Below are positions 1 to 7,747 of a stretch of 37,760 bases of DNA, piece after piece; position 1 is the first letter of the stretch, and the number at the start of each line of letters is the position of its first letter. Below the pieces are notes generated by a model that worked only from the letters and a program-made list of their open reading frames with translations, searched no databases and was not told where the DNA came from. The translations under genes and the position numbers were made by a program. This DNA comes from Kiritimatiellia bacterium (GTDB lineage: Bacteria; Verrucomicrobiota; Kiritimatiellia; SLAD01): positions 1 to 37,760 of the forward strand of contig SLKG01000166.1 of NCBI GenBank assembly GCA_007134735.1. The letters are read 5' to 3'.

Positions 1-145
1 GGCGCTCGCTCCGGACGATCCGGATGTCCGCCTGGTCGAAACTGAAATTGACCGTGGCCGGAGCCTCCGCCCGGTCCCCGGGCGCGGGCATACCAATAAC
101 GCCGGTCAGAAAGACCAGCCACACAAACAATATGCGGTTCTTCAT
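1..145 (-). CDS. Secreted protein N-terminus, possibly secretin-like (partial)
   Basis: The reading frame starts with ATG at 145 and runs off the left edge of the window, giving 48 residues. The start MKNRILFVWLVFLTGVIG is a typical signal peptide. It is followed by a proline and alanine-rich linker and then the segment VNFSFDQADIRIV. That segment resembles the short N-terminal STN/secretin domain found at the start of GspD/PilQ-type secretins, where a hydrophobic strand is followed by 'DADIRxVL'. A TAAGG ribosome-binding site lies about ten bases upstream. The gene begins 11 bases after the lpxA stop, so it is probably the last visible member of the fabZ-lpxA transcript. The signal peptide is clear. 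The secretin assignment rests on about a dozen residues and is tentative. Confidence 0.5.
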   Translation of the reverse strand, partial: MKNRILFVWLVFLTGVIGMPAPGDRAEAPATVNFSFDQADIRIVRSER

Positions 146-156
146 CTGGGCAGGCC

Positions 157-930
157 TTATTTCACTATACCACGACGGGTCGCATCAACGAATTCAATAA
201 TATGCCTTATTTCTTCGCTCTCTTCCAGCTCCGTCTTCAGTTTCTCAACTGCCCGCGACGTTGACAACCCTTCTCGATAAAGAATCTTGTAGGCTTTTTT
301 CAGCAATTGGATGCGATCGGCGGGCATCTCCCGGCGTTTCAACCCGACCAGATTGACGCCGTGGACCGCCAGCGGATGACCATCGGCCATCATGTACGGA
401 GGAATATCCTGCGTGACCTTCGAACACCCGCCGATGATGCTTAACCGGCCTATGCGCACAAATTGATGGATCCCGCACAACCCGCCCACAATGACATGAT
501 CCTCCAGCGTGACATGGCCGGCCAGGGTTCCGCAATTGGCGATAATCACATGGTTGCCCACACGGCAATCATGCGCCACATGCGCATACGCCATGATGTG
601 GCAATCCGATCCCACCCGCGTAACATCACCATCGCCGGTCGCGCTGTTGACGGTGACATATTCGCGAAGGGTGGTACGATCCCCGATCTCTACGCGCGTG
701 TGACCGCCCGCATATTTGAGATCCTGGGTTTGCGTACCCAGGCTGGCGAACGGAAACACCGTGCAGTTCCCGCCGATTGTCGTATCGCCGTCGATATGCG
801 CATGGGCCATGACCTGCGTACCCGGGCCGATCCTTACACGGGGGCCGATGATGCTGTATGGACCGATGACCACATCGGAAGACAGTTCGGATTGCGGCGC
901 CACGACGGCAGTGGGATGAATGTTTGACAT
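157..930 (-). CDS. lpxA: UDP-N-acetylglucosamine acyltransferase LpxA
   Basis: LpxA transfers a 3-hydroxyacyl chain from acyl-ACP to UDP-GlcNAc, the first step of lipid A synthesis in the cytoplasm. The 257-residue product has the left-handed beta-helix hexapeptide pattern throughout its N-terminal two thirds (for example NIHPTAVVAPQSEL and VIGPYSIIGP). It contains the catalytic-loop histidine in AHVAHDC (about residue 120), then the typical GIHQFVRIGRLSIIGG and a C-terminal helical domain. Length matches the family (about 255-265). I chose the ATG at 930 over the in-frame TTG at 942, because MSNIHPTAVV is the conventional start and the TTG lies inside the fabZ stop region. It begins 8 bases after the fabZ stop, so the two are co-transcribed. 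Confidence 0.96.
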   Translation of the reverse strand: MSNIHPTAVVAPQSELSSDVVIGPYSIIGPRVRIGPGTQVMAHAHIDGDTTIGGNCTVFPFASLGTQTQDLKYAGGHTRVEIGDRTTLREYVTVNSATGDGDVTRVGSDCHIMAYAHVAHDCRVGNHVIIANCGTLAGHVTLEDHVIVGGLCGIHQFVRIGRLSIIGGCSKVTQDIPPYMMADGHPLAVHGVNLVGLKRREMPADRIQLLKKAYKILYREGLSTSRAVEKLKTELEESEEIRHIIEFVDATRRGIVK

Positions 931-938
931 ACGCGCTC

Positions 939-1373
939 TCAATCGTCCTTGCGCCCGAACATCATTTCCGCCTCCGACGCAAGCCCGCCATCCACCAGGA
1001 CCTTTCCGTGCAGCTTCGCCATCGCGGTCCGGTTTTTCAGCAGCACCACCTCGATGCGCAATTGATCGCCGGGCCGGACAATCTTCCGGAACCGGGCATT
1101 ATGAATGGCCAGGAAATACGCAATGTCGCCCTCGCGCCGCGTTACCCGGTTCAACAGGATGCCGCCCACCTGGGCCATCGCTTCGACCTGCAATACACCG
1201 GGCATGACCGGATTGCCCGGGAAATGTCCCTGGAAAAAGGGCTCGTTGACCGTTACATTCTTGATCCCTACAATCCGTTCCTTGTCGTCGCACTCGATCA
1301 CGCGATCCACAAGCAACATGGGATAGCGGTGAGGCAGAATACTCATCACGTCCACCGTTTCTATACACGCCAT
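939..1373 (-). CDS. fabZ: (3R)-hydroxyacyl-ACP dehydratase FabZ
   Basis: FabZ dehydrates 3-hydroxyacyl-ACP during fatty acid elongation, and so competes with LpxA for the same substrate class. The 144-residue protein carries the hot-dog fold signatures [12 protein letters not shown] near the N-terminus and [20 protein letters not shown]. The catalytic His is at about residue 50 and the Glu at about 64. A GGGAG ribosome-binding site precedes the ATG by about seven bases. In many Bacteroidota and some PVC lineages this domain is fused to LpxC. Here it is a separate gene, with about 170 bp free of genes upstream, and lpxA follows immediately. Confidence 0.95.
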   Translation of the reverse strand: MACIETVDVMSILPHRYPMLLVDRVIECDDKERIVGIKNVTVNEPFFQGHFPGNPVMPGVLQVEAMAQVGGILLNRVTRREGDIAYFLAIHNARFRKIVRPGDQLRIEVVLLKNRTAMAKLHGKVLVDGGLASEAEMMFGRKDD

Positions 1374-1485
1374 ATGCTTCTCCCGACTAATTAAAAAGGC
1401 CTTTGTTGTTCACCCGGATGAATACCGTTCGACCGGTTTCGTGGTGATGTAAGCGACCATGTCTAACAGAAGCGGAGCCCTGTGG

Positions 1486-1523
1486 AAACAAAAATCCCCC
1501 CCTCCGAAAGCCTGCGTGGGGAA
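1486..1523 (-). terminator. Possible intrinsic terminator after the ExbD-like gene
   Basis: On the minus strand, about 25-60 bases after the stop at 1546, a CTTCCCC segment can pair with a run of seven G across a loop of about 15 bases. An ATTTTTGTTT stretch follows at once. The stem is short (about 5 bp), so this is a weak candidate that would separate the ExbB/ExbD operon from fabZ-lpxA. Confidence 0.35.
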
Positions 1524-1545
1524 GATCGGAGTGAACGCCCCCGGA

Positions 1546-2184
1546 TCACTGCGCCTTGATGCGTGTGCCGGCCAGGCCGAAACGAATCGGTTCCCCCCGG
1601 CCGATCAACTCGTAGGCCACATCGACTTCCTCGTGCCAGGCGAGCGCGCGGGCGAATTTGAAAACACGAAAACTGTCGTCCCGGACAATGAAGGTCAACA
1701 TCTCTTCATCCTTGTTCATGCCGTCGAGAATCCGCCCGAACCAATCGGTCGGACCCTCCTTCTGGATGTCTTCCAGGGGATACCCCGAAACATCGGGCAA
1801 CGGATGCAAGGCCAGTTGCCCCATCAGGGCATAACTTAAATCGATGCGATACGCCTCATCCTCCACGTTTGTCCGGCTCATAAGCCCGAGCAACTGCTCG
1901 ATATTCCCATCGGTCTCAATCCGGAGATTCCTTAATGTGGTATTCGCAGTCGCCTGGAGACGATCCAGGGGAACCATGAAAAGCTGATCGTTTCGGGCCT
2001 CGATGAAAATGGGACGCTTGTCGGTTTCGCGAGCCACCGGGGTGGGAATCAGCACACGGGTTTGGGAGGCGTCAATGCCGATCAGGATGATAATCAACAC
2101 GAGCACCCCCACCAGACACGTCATGATGTCCAGGAAGGAGTCCAGGTTGATACCGCCTGCGCCTGCTTGTCCTTTACGGGCCAC
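1546..2184 (-). CDS. ExbD/TolR-like biopolymer transport protein (keeps the TM Asp)
   Basis: This is a 212-residue single-pass protein: a short cytoplasmic N-terminus, one transmembrane helix (about 17-39, LVGVLVLIIILIG) and a periplasmic domain. Asp19 in SFLDIM sits at the start of the helix, where ExbD, TolR and MotB carry the ion-binding aspartate. The C-terminal half (FIVRDDSFRVFKFARAL, YELIGRGEPIRF) has the same pattern as the upstream gene's product, so the two look like paralogues. No OmpA-like peptidoglycan-binding domain is visible. The start is GTG and overlaps the preceding gene by 11 bases, implying translational coupling. It presumably works with the ExbB-like channel encoded first in the operon. 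Family assignment is good; the substrate or task is unknown. Confidence 0.75.
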   Translation of the reverse strand: MARKGQAGAGGINLDSFLDIMTCLVGVLVLIIILIGIDASQTRVLIPTPVARETDKRPIFIEARNDQLFMVPLDRLQATANTTLRNLRIETDGNIEQLLGLMSRTNVEDEAYRIDLSYALMGQLALHPLPDVSGYPLEDIQKEGPTDWFGRILDGMNKDEEMLTFIVRDDSFRVFKFARALAWHEEVDVAYELIGRGEPIRFGLAGTRIKAQ

Positions 2185-2725
2185 GGATTATCGTTCCCAT
2201 CTGTTCCATCTCCTCGCGGTCGCGACGAGCTCGCTCGTAATCGACCGGCCGGCCGGCCTCGAAGAGTTCCCAACCCAGATCGATGCCCCGATCCTCAATC
2301 GCACGCTGCAAATGACGGAAGACCGGGACCGAACCGGGCCGAATGAGCAGGACGACATATTCCTCGTCCTTGTTCTCCGACAAGTAATCCAACAACCGTT
2401 CGAAGGAATTCTGCGGCCGTTCCAAATCCCGGATGGGAACGACAATCCCCCCGGGATAGATGATGATCCGGTCCGGATACACATCCACATAAGCCGGTTC
2501 CTTGTGGATATTACCAAACGGGAACGGTTCCCCGCCCTCGGTTTCCGTACCGCCATCCACCCAGATGCCGGACCGGATAACCGACGTGATCACCGTCTGC
2601 TCGGGATTGCTGATGATAATGAGGGTGTTGGCCACCAGCAGAATAACCAGGGCCCCGATCGTCATGATCAGCACGGCCATAAAGGCCGAGAGATCCACCT
2701 TTGCCTGTGCCGCTTTCTGTGCCAT
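2174..2725 (-). CDS. ExbD/TolR-like protein lacking the conserved TM Asp
   Basis: This is a 183-residue protein with one transmembrane helix (about 13-37, FMAVLIMTIGALVILLVA) and a periplasmic domain (VDVYPDRIIIYPGG, then VVLLIRPGSVPVFRHLQRAI and WELFEAGRPVDY). The periplasmic part aligns by eye with the downstream gene's product. At the position of that protein's Asp19, this one has Ala17 (VDLSAFMAVL against INLDSFLDIM), so the usual proton-carrying residue appears to be missing. It starts 43 bases after the ExbB-like gene and overlaps the next gene, so the three form one operon. I infer a structural partner in a mixed B-subunit pair. It could instead be a degenerate paralogue. Confidence 0.7.
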   Translation of the reverse strand: MAQKAAQAKVDLSAFMAVLIMTIGALVILLVANTLIIISNPEQTVITSVIRSGIWVDGGTETEGGEPFPFGNIHKEPAYVDVYPDRIIIYPGGIVVPIRDLERPQNSFERLLDYLSENKDEEYVVLLIRPGSVPVFRHLQRAIEDRGIDLGWELFEAGRPVDYERARRDREEMEQMGTIIRGP

Positions 2726-2768
2726 GGCCTATCAACGTACTCCACACGACGGGTACTTGCCACTTGCC

Positions 2769-4262
2769 TCAAGATATTTCTTCACGCAACGTGATCACCC
2801 GCGGCTTGCTCAACCGTTTGCAGAATTCATCGGTATTGACCAGGTGACTCCGCAATTCCTGCATGGTTTGCTGAAACTCAGCCGATGTCGCAATCCCCTC
2901 GATCCCCTTCCGCATGGATTCCTCGATGTGCAGGAGATCTTCAATGGTCGAGGCGAGCTTGACCACCTGCTCCATCCGGGAACCCAATTCACGCGCGGCA
3001 CTCAAGGATTGCTCGGACGTTTCCCGGGTCGTTTCTCGCAGCGCATCCACGCCCGACCGGTAATCTTCCGCGACTTTCCTCGCGCTCTCGTACAGCTCTT
3101 CACTGACTTCGCGGAATTGGCGAACCTCTTCCTCGGCGGCTTGTTTCCGCCGCTCCAGCATCTGGCTGTCCTCTTCCCGCACATCGTCAACAATCTTGCG
3201 CATGGCGGCTTCCAGCGAATCGCCCACCGTCGCCATGCTCGACGTCATCCGCGCCGTCAATTCGTTCAGTGTGCTTTCGTATCCCTTGGACAGTTCGCCA
3301 AAACGTTTTTCGACGGATGAGGCCGCCCGCTCGATGGCATTGGAGAAGACCTCCTCGTACCGGTCCGGATCCGGAATGTAGCGCCGGAAGGCCGCTTCGA
3401 TCGAATCCTCAAGGTTCTCGATGACGATGGGCTGCTGTTCGGGTGAGGGAAACCGGGAAATCAGCGTATCATCCAGGTAATTGTCGATCTCCACAAAGAG
3501 ATTCTCCTCCCGGCGCTGAATCGCTGAAAGCGGGAACATCAGGACCACGGAAAGGATCAACGCCAGCAGCGTCGTATCAAACGCCACGCCGAGTCCCCGG
3601 GTCACACCGGCAATACCTTCCCGGATCTGCTCCAATCCGGCCGCTTCACCCAATACGTCCGTAAAACTTGCCACGGCGCCGCCCAGACCCATCACCGTGC
3701 CGATGAAACCCAGAATCGGAATGGCCCAGATCAACGTACGCCCGATCGCGTACGATGAATCGGACGCGCTCATATCCCGCTCCGACTCGGCCGCCGCCCA
3801 GGAAGCCACGCGCGAAATATCCTTGGAACCCAGCCACAACGCTAGAAGCCGGTCAATACGGGTCAACAGGATACTCCATTCCAGCGATTCATCCTCATGA
3901 ATCCTCCGTCGGAGCTCCATGATTTCATCGTCGTTGCTGAGATCGATGTCGGGATCAACCGGCGCCTCTACGACGCTGTTTAATTGATTGCGAACAATTC
4001 TCGTTTTCAGGAATACGAGGGCCGCCACCATGAAGGCCATGAACAATTCCACATATTGCACGGGCCCGCGGTCGTTGATGATGCTGTAGATATACGCAAC
4101 AAACCCGACGGGATGGTCTCTCAACGGGAATACGGCAAACGCTATGCCGATGGCGCCGATTAACCCAACCAGCAACTGAATGACTATATTCGCGTCCGTC
4201 GATGGGCGACTACCCGTCAGTTCCTCTTGTTCCGCCTCCAGGGCCACCTGTTCTTCAGCCAT
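2769..4262 (-). CDS. MotA/TolQ/ExbB-type ion channel with long coiled-coil tail
   Basis: This 497-residue inner-membrane protein has hydrophobic segments at about 25-47, 70-86, 176-200 and 228-248. The last two carry the MotA/TolQ/ExbB signature: WAIPILGFIGTVMGLGGAV, then GIAGVTRGLGVAFDTTLLAL. From about residue 280 to 480 it is strongly charged and heptad-like, predicting a long cytoplasmic coiled coil (EEDSQMLERRKQAAEEEVRQ and onward). ExbB and TolQ are about 230-245 residues, so the tail is a large addition; long tails also occur in ZorA of the Zorya defence system. The ATG follows a GAGGTG ribosome-binding site. A possible promoter (TTGACC, 16 bp, TAGGAC on the minus strand, 4290-4317) lies upstream. 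Nearby genes show no Zorya partners and no TonB. Confidence 0.82.
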   Translation of the reverse strand: MAEEQVALEAEQEELTGSRPSTDANIVIQLLVGLIGAIGIAFAVFPLRDHPVGFVAYIYSIINDRGPVQYVELFMAFMVAALVFLKTRIVRNQLNSVVEAPVDPDIDLSNDDEIMELRRRIHEDESLEWSILLTRIDRLLALWLGSKDISRVASWAAAESERDMSASDSSYAIGRTLIWAIPILGFIGTVMGLGGAVASFTDVLGEAAGLEQIREGIAGVTRGLGVAFDTTLLALILSVVLMFPLSAIQRREENLFVEIDNYLDDTLISRFPSPEQQPIVIENLEDSIEAAFRRYIPDPDRYEEVFSNAIERAASSVEKRFGELSKGYESTLNELTARMTSSMATVGDSLEAAMRKIVDDVREEDSQMLERRKQAAEEEVRQFREVSEELYESARKVAEDYRSGVDALRETTRETSEQSLSAARELGSRMEQVVKLASTIEDLLHIEESMRKGIEGIATSAEFQQTMQELRSHLVNTDEFCKRLSKPRVITLREEIS

Positions 4263-4353
4263 AGAACACCTCGCGCTCGGTTGATGAAAGTCCTACGCCC
4301 CTGTCACCGCCGGTCAAACCGGATCCGGCGGATGCGCACTCATTATCGCACGA

Positions 4354-4369
4354 ATCCATACGTATGGAT
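4354..4369. promoter_or_regulatory. 16-bp perfect palindrome in divergent intergenic region
   Basis: The sequence ATCCATACGTATGGAT is a perfect 16-bp palindrome. It lies in the 249-bp gap between the divergent ExbB-like and D-2-hydroxyacid dehydrogenase genes, about 92 bases from one start and 143 from the other. The gap holds no gene I can support. A symmetric site in a divergent spacer is what a dimeric repressor or activator would bind; that role is inference. Confidence 0.4.
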
Positions 4370-4511
4370 AAATATAGTCTTCCAGCCGATTATTGTCTAT
4401 AAAGGAATTATGGGATGTCAACCCATAACGACACGGGAGCGGCTCCGGCGGCACGGCATGACCCGGTTGTTCAAGAGACGGATCGGTTGAATACGCGGAA
4501 CGCGCGGACGA

Positions 4512-5495
4512 ATGATGTACGACGTCTATTTCTACGAAACGTTCAGCGAGGAAAAGGAGTTGCTGATCTCCGAAGTCGGTTGCCGCATCAAGGCGGCCTG
4601 CACGCCGTTGACCATCGCCGAATCCGGACACCGCACACCGCCGGCAAAGATCATCAGTATTCGAACCCAGTCCGCCGTGCCGCCGGAATGGAGCTCCTCG
4701 ATACACGCTGTGCTGACCCGGAGCGTCGGCTACGATCACCTGGCACACTTCCGGAAAGGAAACGACGATAACATCGCGCTCGGATATCTGCCCGACTACT
4801 GTGCCGGGGCCGTAGCCGAACAGGCCATCCTGCTCATGCTGGCGCTGATGCGGCGGCTCCACCGTCAAACGGCGCAGGTGCGCCGTTTTAACCGAAATGG
4901 ACTGACGGGGGATGAATGCGCCGGGAAGACACTGCTCGTCGTCGGCGTCGGGCGAATCGGAAAACGCGTGCTCGACCTCGTCCGCGGTCTCGGAATGCAA
5001 ACGCTCGGCGTGGATATCGACCCCCGCCATCCATCGGTGGAATACGTATCCATCCCGGACGGAATGAAGGCGGCCGATGTGATCGTGTGCGCGATGAATC
5101 TGACCCGGCACAATGCCGCCTATTTTAACCAGGAACGGTTTCGGGAACTTGCGAAACCCGCTTATTTCATCAATGTCGGTCGCGGAGAGTGTTCCCCGCC
5201 GCGGGACCTTCTCGCCGCCCTCGAGGAACGCCGCTTGAACGGCGTTGCCCTCGATGTCTTCCCGGACGAAGGTCGCTTGGCCGAAAACTGGCGGAAACGC
5301 ACCGCCGCCCCGAGCCCCGAAGCGGCCGCGCTGCTTCGGTTGGCCCGAAGAAAGGATGTCATCCTGACTCCGCACAACGCCTTTAACACGCGCGAGTCTG
5401 TAAAACGGAAAGCGGAACAGAGCGTTGCGCAAATCATGCACTACGTACAATACGGGCGATTCATCTGGGAAATACCGGCCGACGACCCGGCATGA
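4512..5495 (+). CDS. D-isomer-specific 2-hydroxyacid dehydrogenase (D-lactate dehydrogenase-like)
   Basis: This 327-residue NAD-dependent oxidoreductase reduces a 2-keto acid to the D-2-hydroxy acid in the cytoplasm. It has the Rossmann motif GVGRIG (145-150) followed by Asp168, which favours NAD. The catalytic set is complete: Arg224 in NVGRGE, Glu253 in DVFPDE and His288 in LTPHNAFN. The segments VLTRSVGYDHL and GYLPDYCAGAVAEQA resemble fermentative D-lactate dehydrogenases more than phosphoglycerate dehydrogenase. An insertion rich in Arg, Ala and Glu lies before the catalytic His (about 254-280). The start is one of two adjacent ATGs; the ribosome-binding site is weak. The exact substrate cannot be fixed from sequence alone. 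Confidence 0.85.
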   Translation: MMYDVYFYETFSEEKELLISEVGCRIKAACTPLTIAESGHRTPPAKIISIRTQSAVPPEWSSSIHAVLTRSVGYDHLAHFRKGNDDNIALGYLPDYCAGAVAEQAILLMLALMRRLHRQTAQVRRFNRNGLTGDECAGKTLLVVGVGRIGKRVLDLVRGLGMQTLGVDIDPRHPSVEYVSIPDGMKAADVIVCAMNLTRHNAAYFNQERFRELAKPAYFINVGRGECSPPRDLLAALEERRLNGVALDVFPDEGRLAENWRKRTAAPSPEAAALLRLARRKDVILTPHNAFNTRESVKRKAEQSVAQIMHYVQYGRFIWEIPADDPA

Positions 5496-5501
5496 TCGCA
5501 T

Positions 5502-5530
5502 TTGACATATCGGGCTCCCCCCGCCATATT
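5502..5530 (+). promoter_or_regulatory. Sigma70-like promoter for the PPIase gene
   Basis: A perfect TTGACA at 5502-5507 is followed after exactly 17 bases by CATATT (4 of 6 matches to TATAAT) at 5525-5530. It sits in the 134-bp gap after the dehydrogenase stop and about 100 bases before the PPIase start. It therefore suggests independent transcription of that gene. Confidence 0.5.
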
Positions 5531-5629
5531 GTGACCCGGAATGGATGAACAAACGAACGGGTGGCGCGATCGGCCCTGCCGGGTCCCGCGGTCCATCTAC
5601 ACCACCAACGATCAAGGACCTGTGACATT

Positions 5630-6724
5630 ATGAATCTGTTTCGACACCATACATGGATATGCCGCCCGGCAGGACGCCTCATTCTCGTCGTACCCGCCCT
5701 GCTGGTGCTCGGTTGGTCGCTTGCGGGATGTGAGCGGAGCCCGGATCACGATCTTCAGGACGACCTGGACATTACCCTGATGGGTGACCCATTCGCCGAT
5801 AACGGCGAGGTCCGCCCGCCGCTGGATCCCAACCGGGTCATTGTCCGCGTGGACGGAAAAGAACTTACGCAGAAGAATCTGGCCGACGAAGTGAACATCA
5901 TCGTAAGTCAGATCCGGGGACACGTTCCCCCCGAACAATTCGCGCAGATGCATGATGAAATCGTACATCAGGCCATGGAGAACCTGATCATCAAGACTCT
6001 GCTGGCCGATGAGGTGGAGAAGGAATCGGTCATCGTTGATGAAAGCGAAGTGGACGCGGCGATCAACGAATTGAAGGCCGGCATTCCCCCCGGCGATTCG
6101 CTGGACCGGTACCTTCAAGAGATGAACCTCACTCGTGAAGAATTCCGCGCGCGCATCCGGAACGACCTCCAAATCAACAGGGTCCTCGAAGAAAAGGTCC
6201 GGGACATCGCCCAACCCACGGACGAGGAAATCACCGATTTCTACGAGGAAAACATCGAGCGCTTTGATCGCCCCAAAACCGTGACCGCCCGGCATATCCT
6301 GATTGCGACTGAACCGCAGGACGACGAAACCGCCCGGGAAGAAAAGCGGGACCAGGCGGAAGATCTCCGGCAGCGCCTTCTTGCCGGGGATGACTTCGCC
6401 GCCCTGGCCGCCCAGTTTTCAGACTGCCCGAGCGGGGCCAACGGCGGCGACCTCGGGGAATTTACAGAGGGGCAAATGGTGCCCGCCTTTGAGGAAGCGG
6501 CTTTCTCCCAACCCATCGGGGAAATCGGCCCTGTCGTGGAAACCCGTTTCGGATATCACGTCATCAAGGTGACCGATCGCACACCCGCCCGGCAACTTAC
6601 GATCGAGGAAAGCCGGGAGCGGATCGCCGATCATCTGCTCAGCCAGAATCAACGCACCATCTTGCGAGCCTATATCAGCGAACTGCAGGAAAAAGCGGAC
6701 ATCGAATTCCTGGATGCGCCCTGA
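5630..6724 (+). CDS. Parvulin-type peptidyl-prolyl isomerase, lipoprotein (SurA/PrsA-like)
   Basis: This is a 364-residue periplasmic folding factor. The N-terminus is a lipoprotein signal with lipobox LAGC (Cys34), so it should be anchored to a membrane. Residues about 60-210 form a helical SurA N-terminal-like chaperone domain (RVDGKELTQKNLADE, then MNLTREEFRARIRNDLQ). Residues about 218-320 are a parvulin domain with ARHILIA, FAALAAQFSDCPSGANGGDL, MVPAFEEAAF and TRFGYHVIKV. I chose the ATG at 5630 over the upstream in-frame GTG at 5561, because it opens directly into the signal peptide and has AAGGA upstream. It is probably involved in outer-membrane or secreted protein maturation, which suits a genome with many exported proteins. 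It ends five bases before the tRNA on the other strand. Confidence 0.9.
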   Translation: MNLFRHHTWICRPAGRLILVVPALLVLGWSLAGCERSPDHDLQDDLDITLMGDPFADNGEVRPPLDPNRVIVRVDGKELTQKNLADEVNIIVSQIRGHVPPEQFAQMHDEIVHQAMENLIIKTLLADEVEKESVIVDESEVDAAINELKAGIPPGDSLDRYLQEMNLTREEFRARIRNDLQINRVLEEKVRDIAQPTDEEITDFYEENIERFDRPKTVTARHILIATEPQDDETAREEKRDQAEDLRQRLLAGDDFAALAAQFSDCPSGANGGDLGEFTEGQMVPAFEEAAFSQPIGEIGPVVETRFGYHVIKVTDRTPARQLTIEESRERIADHLLSQNQRTILRAYISELQEKADIEFLDAP

Positions 6725-6729
6725 ACCGG

Positions 6730-6816
6730 TGGTGCACCCGAGAGGATTCGAACCTCCACGCCCTTGCGGGCACAAGAACCTGAATCTTGCGTGTCTGCCA
6801 GTTCCACCACGGGTGC
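6730..6816 (-). tRNA. tRNA-Leu (anticodon CAG)
   Basis: The 87-nt gene has a 7-bp acceptor stem (GCACCCG with CGGGTGC) and encodes the 3' CCA. The anticodon stem CAAGA/TCTTG encloses the loop TTCAGGT, giving anticodon CAG at 6780-6782, which reads CUG. The long variable arm (GTGCCCGCAAGGGCGT) is the class II form expected for leucine. The T arm has the GTTCGAATC sequence. The gene converges with the PPIase gene. Confidence 0.97.
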
Positions 6817-6836
6817 TTCAGCCGTTGTAGGTCTAT

Positions 6837-6865
6837 GTGTTAGCATGTGTTCGGGCGCAAGTCAA
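6837..6865 (-). promoter_or_regulatory. Promoter for tRNA-Leu
   Basis: On the minus strand, TTGACT (6860-6865) and TAACAC (6837-6842) are separated by 17 bases. This places a start site roughly 14 bases before the mature tRNA 5' end. The -35 box matches at five of six positions and the -10 box is weaker. Confidence 0.45.
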
Positions 6866-6888
6866 TGGACAGGCCATCGGCGCCCGGG

Positions 6889-7692
6889 TCAGTCCGAAAA
6901 GCTCGCGGTAGCGCCGTGAACCTGGACCCCTCCGTCCGGCGTCACTTCAAAACGCACCCCGGCGCCTTCCCCGGAGTAAAACGTCCTCTGGACCAACCGT
7001 CCGCGCGGAGTAAAGGTGTGATGGGCAAAACGGGCCGGACCGGTCTGATGAAGGACATGCACATTGAATTCATCATCCGTTTCCAACTGCGGCCGGAACT
7101 GCCGGACAATGCGTCCCAGATAAATGACCCCGTAACTCATGCCGGCGGAAGGGTCGTCAATCCTCAAGAACACGTGCTCGCCGCGATCCCGGTTCAGCGT
7201 CAGAATGCGGTAGGCCCGGTACGCGTCGCCGTCCGGCGCCGCCGCCGCCGCCATGCGCGTCACCTCGTAACCCGGCACCACGTCCAAATAGGCGGCCGGT
7301 GAGGCAAATGAGGACCCCGCCCAGTCCATCCGGGCCCGTATCGTATAAGGCCCCGTCGATCGAAGATCATAGGCATCCGACAGCACAACCCGAACCGTCT
7401 CCGACCGACGCGGGGGGATGACCCGGGGTTCCGCGATCACCGGCGCATCCCGACGGTCCGCCAGCCGCCCCGGAGACCGCTCGATCATGAAGCGAAGCCG
7501 GACATCGCCGGGATCATCCGATACCCGCAGGGTCTGTGCGGTGTTGTTCTGGATCCGGACCGTCGCCACAACCGGCTCATGCCGAACCACCCGCGAATGA
7601 TCAAGCCGGCACGACAATTCTATTTGAGCCGCCGCCAAATAGGGTGCGGCCATCAGCAATCCTGAAATGGCCATGATCGTTCGTATGTTCAT
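6889..7692 (-). CDS. Secreted protein of unknown function
   Basis: This is a 267-residue protein I do not recognise. It begins with a signal peptide (MNIRTIMAISGLLMAAPYLAAAQ, likely cleaved after AAA), so it is exported. The rest is beta-rich: VRHEPVVATVRIQNNTAQTL followed by ETVRVVLSDAYDLRSTGPYTI looks like an immunoglobulin-like sandwich of the kind seen in bacterial 'intracellular proteinase inhibitor' or CARDB-type domains. A second part begins after about residue 145. There are no catalytic motifs. It is about 55 bp downstream of the metallophosphoesterase gene on the same strand and may be co-transcribed with it, but I see no functional link. Confidence 0.7.
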   Translation of the reverse strand: MNIRTIMAISGLLMAAPYLAAAQIELSCRLDHSRVVRHEPVVATVRIQNNTAQTLRVSDDPGDVRLRFMIERSPGRLADRRDAPVIAEPRVIPPRRSETVRVVLSDAYDLRSTGPYTIRARMDWAGSSFASPAAYLDVVPGYEVTRMAAAAAPDGDAYRAYRILTLNRDRGEHVFLRIDDPSAGMSYGVIYLGRIVRQFRPQLETDDEFNVHVLHQTGPARFAHHTFTPRGRLVQRTFYSGEGAGVRFEVTPDGGVQVHGATASFSD

Positions 7693-7747
7693 CCTGTATT
7701 ACCATCCATTCGTTAATGAAATTCCGGAAGGAACGGTCCCTCCACGC

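Noticed and set aside
1546-4262. Zorya anti-phage system
   Set aside because: The channel has a long tail like ZorA, but the partners lack a peptidoglycan-binding OmpA-like domain and there is no ZorC, ZorD or ZorE nearby; the next genes are fabZ and lpxA.
4314-5615. 433-codon open frame on the minus strand opposite the dehydrogenase
   Set aside because: It is antisense to a gene with complete catalytic motifs, has low-complexity composition and resembles no family; it is a by-product of GC-rich codon use.
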